Below, piece after piece: positions 5,066-5,161 of a stretch of DNA of 5,161 nt; the first letter of the stretch is position 1; every line of letters starts with the position of its first letter. Under the pieces are notes generated by a model. It ran no database searches. It had not been told where the DNA came from and saw only the letters and a list, made by a program, of their open reading frames with translations. The DNA is taken from NCBI GenBank assembly GCA_009885185.1, contig VFLF01000113.1:1-5161 (forward strand), written 5' to 3'. The translations under genes and the position numbers were made by a program. Source of the DNA: Nitrosomonadales bacterium (GTDB lineage Bacteria; Pseudomonadota; Gammaproteobacteria; Burkholderiales; SG8-41).

Positions 5066-5161
5066 ATGAAAACACATGACACGTTGGTTCCAGTGATACT
5101 GTCAGGGGGAGTAGGCTCCCGCCTCTGGCCGGTATCGCGAGAGGCGCATCCCAAGCCCTTC
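5066..5161 (+). CDS. manC: Mannose-1-phosphate guanylyltransferase (ManC/XanB/AlgA-like), N-terminal fragment
   Basis: The first 32 codons are present; the gene runs off the right edge. The translation starts MKTHDTLVPVILSGGVGS and continues RLWPVSREAHPKPF. This is the nucleotide-binding signature GGxGxRLWPxSRxxxPKxF of GDP-mannose pyrophosphorylases, which join mannose-1-phosphate and GTP to give GDP-mannose in the cytoplasm. Gly16 of the usual GGSG/GGAG turn is replaced by Val (GGVG), a tolerated-looking variant. The PKPF ending and REAH resemble the bifunctional isomerase/guanylyltransferase type, but whether an isomerase domain follows cannot be seen. An in-frame stop at 5054 makes ATG 5066 the only reasonable start; it has no Shine-Dalgarno, being preceded by a T-rich run and CCC. 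It probably begins a capsule, exopolysaccharide or O-antigen cluster to the right. Confidence 0.92.
   Translation, partial: MKTHDTLVPVILSGGVGSRLWPVSREAHPKPF

Noticed and set aside
1..5161. CRISPR array, tRNA, rRNA or riboswitch
   Set aside because: I saw no regularly spaced repeats with unique spacers, no cloverleaf with a TTCGA-type T-loop and acceptor stem, and no recognisable riboswitch core on either strand by eye.

Overview
The window reads as an accessory segment of a proteobacterial chromosome, most likely a betaproteobacterium or a related gammaproteobacterium. I infer this from the protein families (a CaiB/BaiF CoA-transferase facing a 2-hydroxyacid dehydrogenase, an E. coli-like MqsR/MqsA pair, an IS1380 element, and a ManC/XanB-type nucleotidyltransferase with the PKPF variant) and from the moderate-to-high GC of the coding parts. 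No species can be named from the sequence alone.

Left part (1-1358): the start of a class III CoA-transferase gene on the minus strand is divergent from a complete NAD(P)-dependent D-2-hydroxyacid dehydrogenase (339 aa) on the plus strand. They share a 243-base gap. This looks like ordinary catabolic or acid-metabolism gene content.

Middle part (1359-3288): about 600 bases without an intact gene hold short perfect inverted repeats, a clustered TACCGCCA repeat and a decayed reading frame that runs into the end of mqsA. Next comes a complete type II toxin-antitoxin operon on the minus strand, toxin first (mqsR, then mqsA). Its toxin gene starts with GTG, has no Shine-Dalgarno, and lies immediately downstream of a promoter-like -35/-10 pair inside a large near-palindrome with MqsA-type AACCT/AGGTT half-sites. 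Divergent from it is a gene for a 166-aa protein with two helix-turn-helix segments, which looks like the DNA-binding front half of a transposase without its catalytic domain.

Right part (3289-5161): an apparently intact IS1380-family insertion sequence with all three DDE residues sits directly upstream of the first 32 codons of a mannose-1-phosphate guanylyltransferase gene (GDP-mannose synthesis, normally part of capsule, exopolysaccharide or O-antigen loci). The IS ends could not be fixed with certainty; one candidate pair of ends is flanked by a 4-bp TTGA duplication.

Overall, the window is a junction between metabolic genes and a polysaccharide locus, filled with mobile-element debris and a stabilising toxin-antitoxin module. 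I see no clearly new multi-gene system. The most interesting points are the mqsRA control region, the orphan double-HTH gene that may share it, and the unexplained repeat-rich gap at 1359-1763.
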